DNA of 64,000 nucleotides, taken from the NCBI GenBank assembly GCA_024404675.1, contig JAKSPO010000004.1, positions 1-64,000 on the forward strand, read 5' to 3'. This document shows positions 63,343 through 64,000 of the stretch, one piece after another. A program made the position numbers and the translations under genes. The notes below the pieces were generated by a model. The model did not search any database. It saw only the letters and a list, made by a program, of their open reading frames with translations, and had not been told where the DNA came from. The stretch is from Lachnospiraceae bacterium (GTDB lineage: Bacteria > Bacillota > Clostridia > Lachnospirales > Lachnospiraceae). How positions within the stretch are numbered: position 1 is the first letter of the stretch; every line of letters begins with the position of its first letter.

Positions 63343-64000
63343 TCAGCTCTCTTCCTCATTTGCCAGCTTCGCAGCCTGATCGGCCGTCGTCAGCGCATCG
63401 AGAATCTCCTGAATATCACCGTTCATAATCTTATCTAACTTATAAAGCGTCAGACCGATACGATGGTCGGTCACACGGCTCTGCGGGAAGTTGTAGGTAC
63501 GGATCTTCTCGGAACGGTCTCCGGTACCGATCTGGCTTCTTCTTGCGGCAGCCTCTGCCTCATGTGCCTTCTGAATCTCCAAATCGTACAGCTTGGAACG
63601 AAGCAGGGCAAATGCCTTGTCCTTGTTCTGCAGCTGCGATTTCTCGGTCTGAGAGTAAACTACAATACCGGTAGGATAGTGTGTAAGTCGTACAGCAGAG
63701 TCGGTCGTGTTGACACACTGTCCACCGTTACCGGAGGCACGCATAACATCAATACGAATATCCTTCTCATCGATCTGAATATCAACCTCCTCAGCCTCCG
63801 GCATAACAGCCACGGAAGCGGTCGAGGTGTGAATACGTCCGCCGGATTCAGTCTCCGGAACACGCTGTACACGATGTACGCCGCTTTCAAACTTCAATAC
63901 GGAATAAGCGCCCTGTCCATGAACCATGAACTGCACCTCCTTCATGCCGCCGATTCCGGTCTCATCGATGTTCACGAGCTCGTATTTCCAACGTCTGGAC
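63343..64000 (-). CDS. prfA: Peptide chain release factor 1, 5' end cut off by window
   Basis: The last 218 or so residues of RF1 are visible. The GGQ motif is [45 protein letters not shown] and [12 protein letters not shown] are diagnostic for RF1 over RF2. The frame runs open to base 64000 (…[12 protein letters not shown]), so the true start and the codon-recognition part lie outside the window; the GTG near 63975 is internal. RF1 ends translation at UAA and UAG. Confidence 0.96.
   Translation of the reverse strand, partial: SRRWKYELVNIDETGIGGMKEVQFMVHGQGAYSVLKFESGVHRVQRVPETESGGRIHTSTASVAVMPEAEEVDIQIDEKDIRIDVMRASGNGGQCVNTTDSAVRLTHYPTGIVVYSQTEKSQLQNKDKAFALLRSKLYDLEIQKAHEAEAAARRSQIGTGDRSEKIRTYNFPQSRVTDHRIGLTLYKLDKIMNGDIQEILDALTTADQAAKLANEEES

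Overview
The window reads as chromosome of a mid-GC, strictly anaerobic Firmicute, most likely a Clostridia/Lachnospiraceae member. The signs are a T-box leader, a CIRCE operator, the gdpP-rplI-dnaB and rapZ-galE-murG clusters, ferredoxin-dependent 2-oxoacid oxidoreductase genes, an F-type ATP synthase whose c-subunit has a Na+-binding signature, many AGGAGG ribosome binding sites, and no respiratory cytochrome genes. Species cannot be named from the sequence alone.

Layout. 1-7.5 kb: membrane proteins of unknown role (one with four calcium-loop-like repeats, one of about 1,100 residues with two repeat arrays), tcdA, and a GH9 glycosidase without signal peptide. 7.5-13.6 kb: one minus-strand operon behind a consensus promoter and a T-box riboswitch (best-guess specifier AUC, Ile), encoding an HTH-cupin-acyl-CoA synthetase fusion, a P-loop ATPase, a ferredoxin and the alpha, beta and gamma subunits of a branched-chain-type 2-oxoacid:ferredoxin oxidoreductase. 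13.6-19.2 kb: surface/membrane proteins, tRNA-Leu(CAG), deoB and a HIT protein. 19.3-23.3 kb: the rapZ-galE-mtnN-TSCPD-murG operon. 23.3-32.8 kb: Sua5, a degenerate YwlE-like phosphatase, rpiB, then atpZ, atpI-like and atpBEFHAGDC, with no terminator seen between them. 32.9-44.5 kb: zinc-ribbon protein, citrate synthase with an operator-like dyad, an aberrant methylglyoxal synthase, a CPA2 antiporter, a cell-surface protein, a GH18 lipoprotein, MecA, a membrane spermidine-synthase-like protein, an AraC regulator and a DUF1858 protein. 44.7-54.4 kb: a small 2[4Fe-4S] ferredoxin, dnaB-rplI-gdpP, an amidohydrolase, a ROK kinase and trkAH. 54.4-64 kb: dinB, an hsp20 under CIRCE control, tetR, plsY, a SpoU methyltransferase, a translationally coupled DHH phosphoesterase/TIR pair, and the 3' part of prfA at the window edge.

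Two loci deserve most attention. The T-box/acyl-CoA synthetase/oxidoreductase operon looks like a starvation-induced route that activates branched short-chain acids and reductively carboxylates them to 2-oxoacids for isoleucine synthesis. The DHH-TIR pair (58.7-63.2 kb) joins an apparently intact DHH/DHHA1 phosphoesterase to a membrane-anchored TIR protein with a large propeller-like C-terminus, through a 4-base ATGA overlap. It could be a nucleotide-signalling or defence module. Protein functions come from family motifs I recognise; no database search was run.
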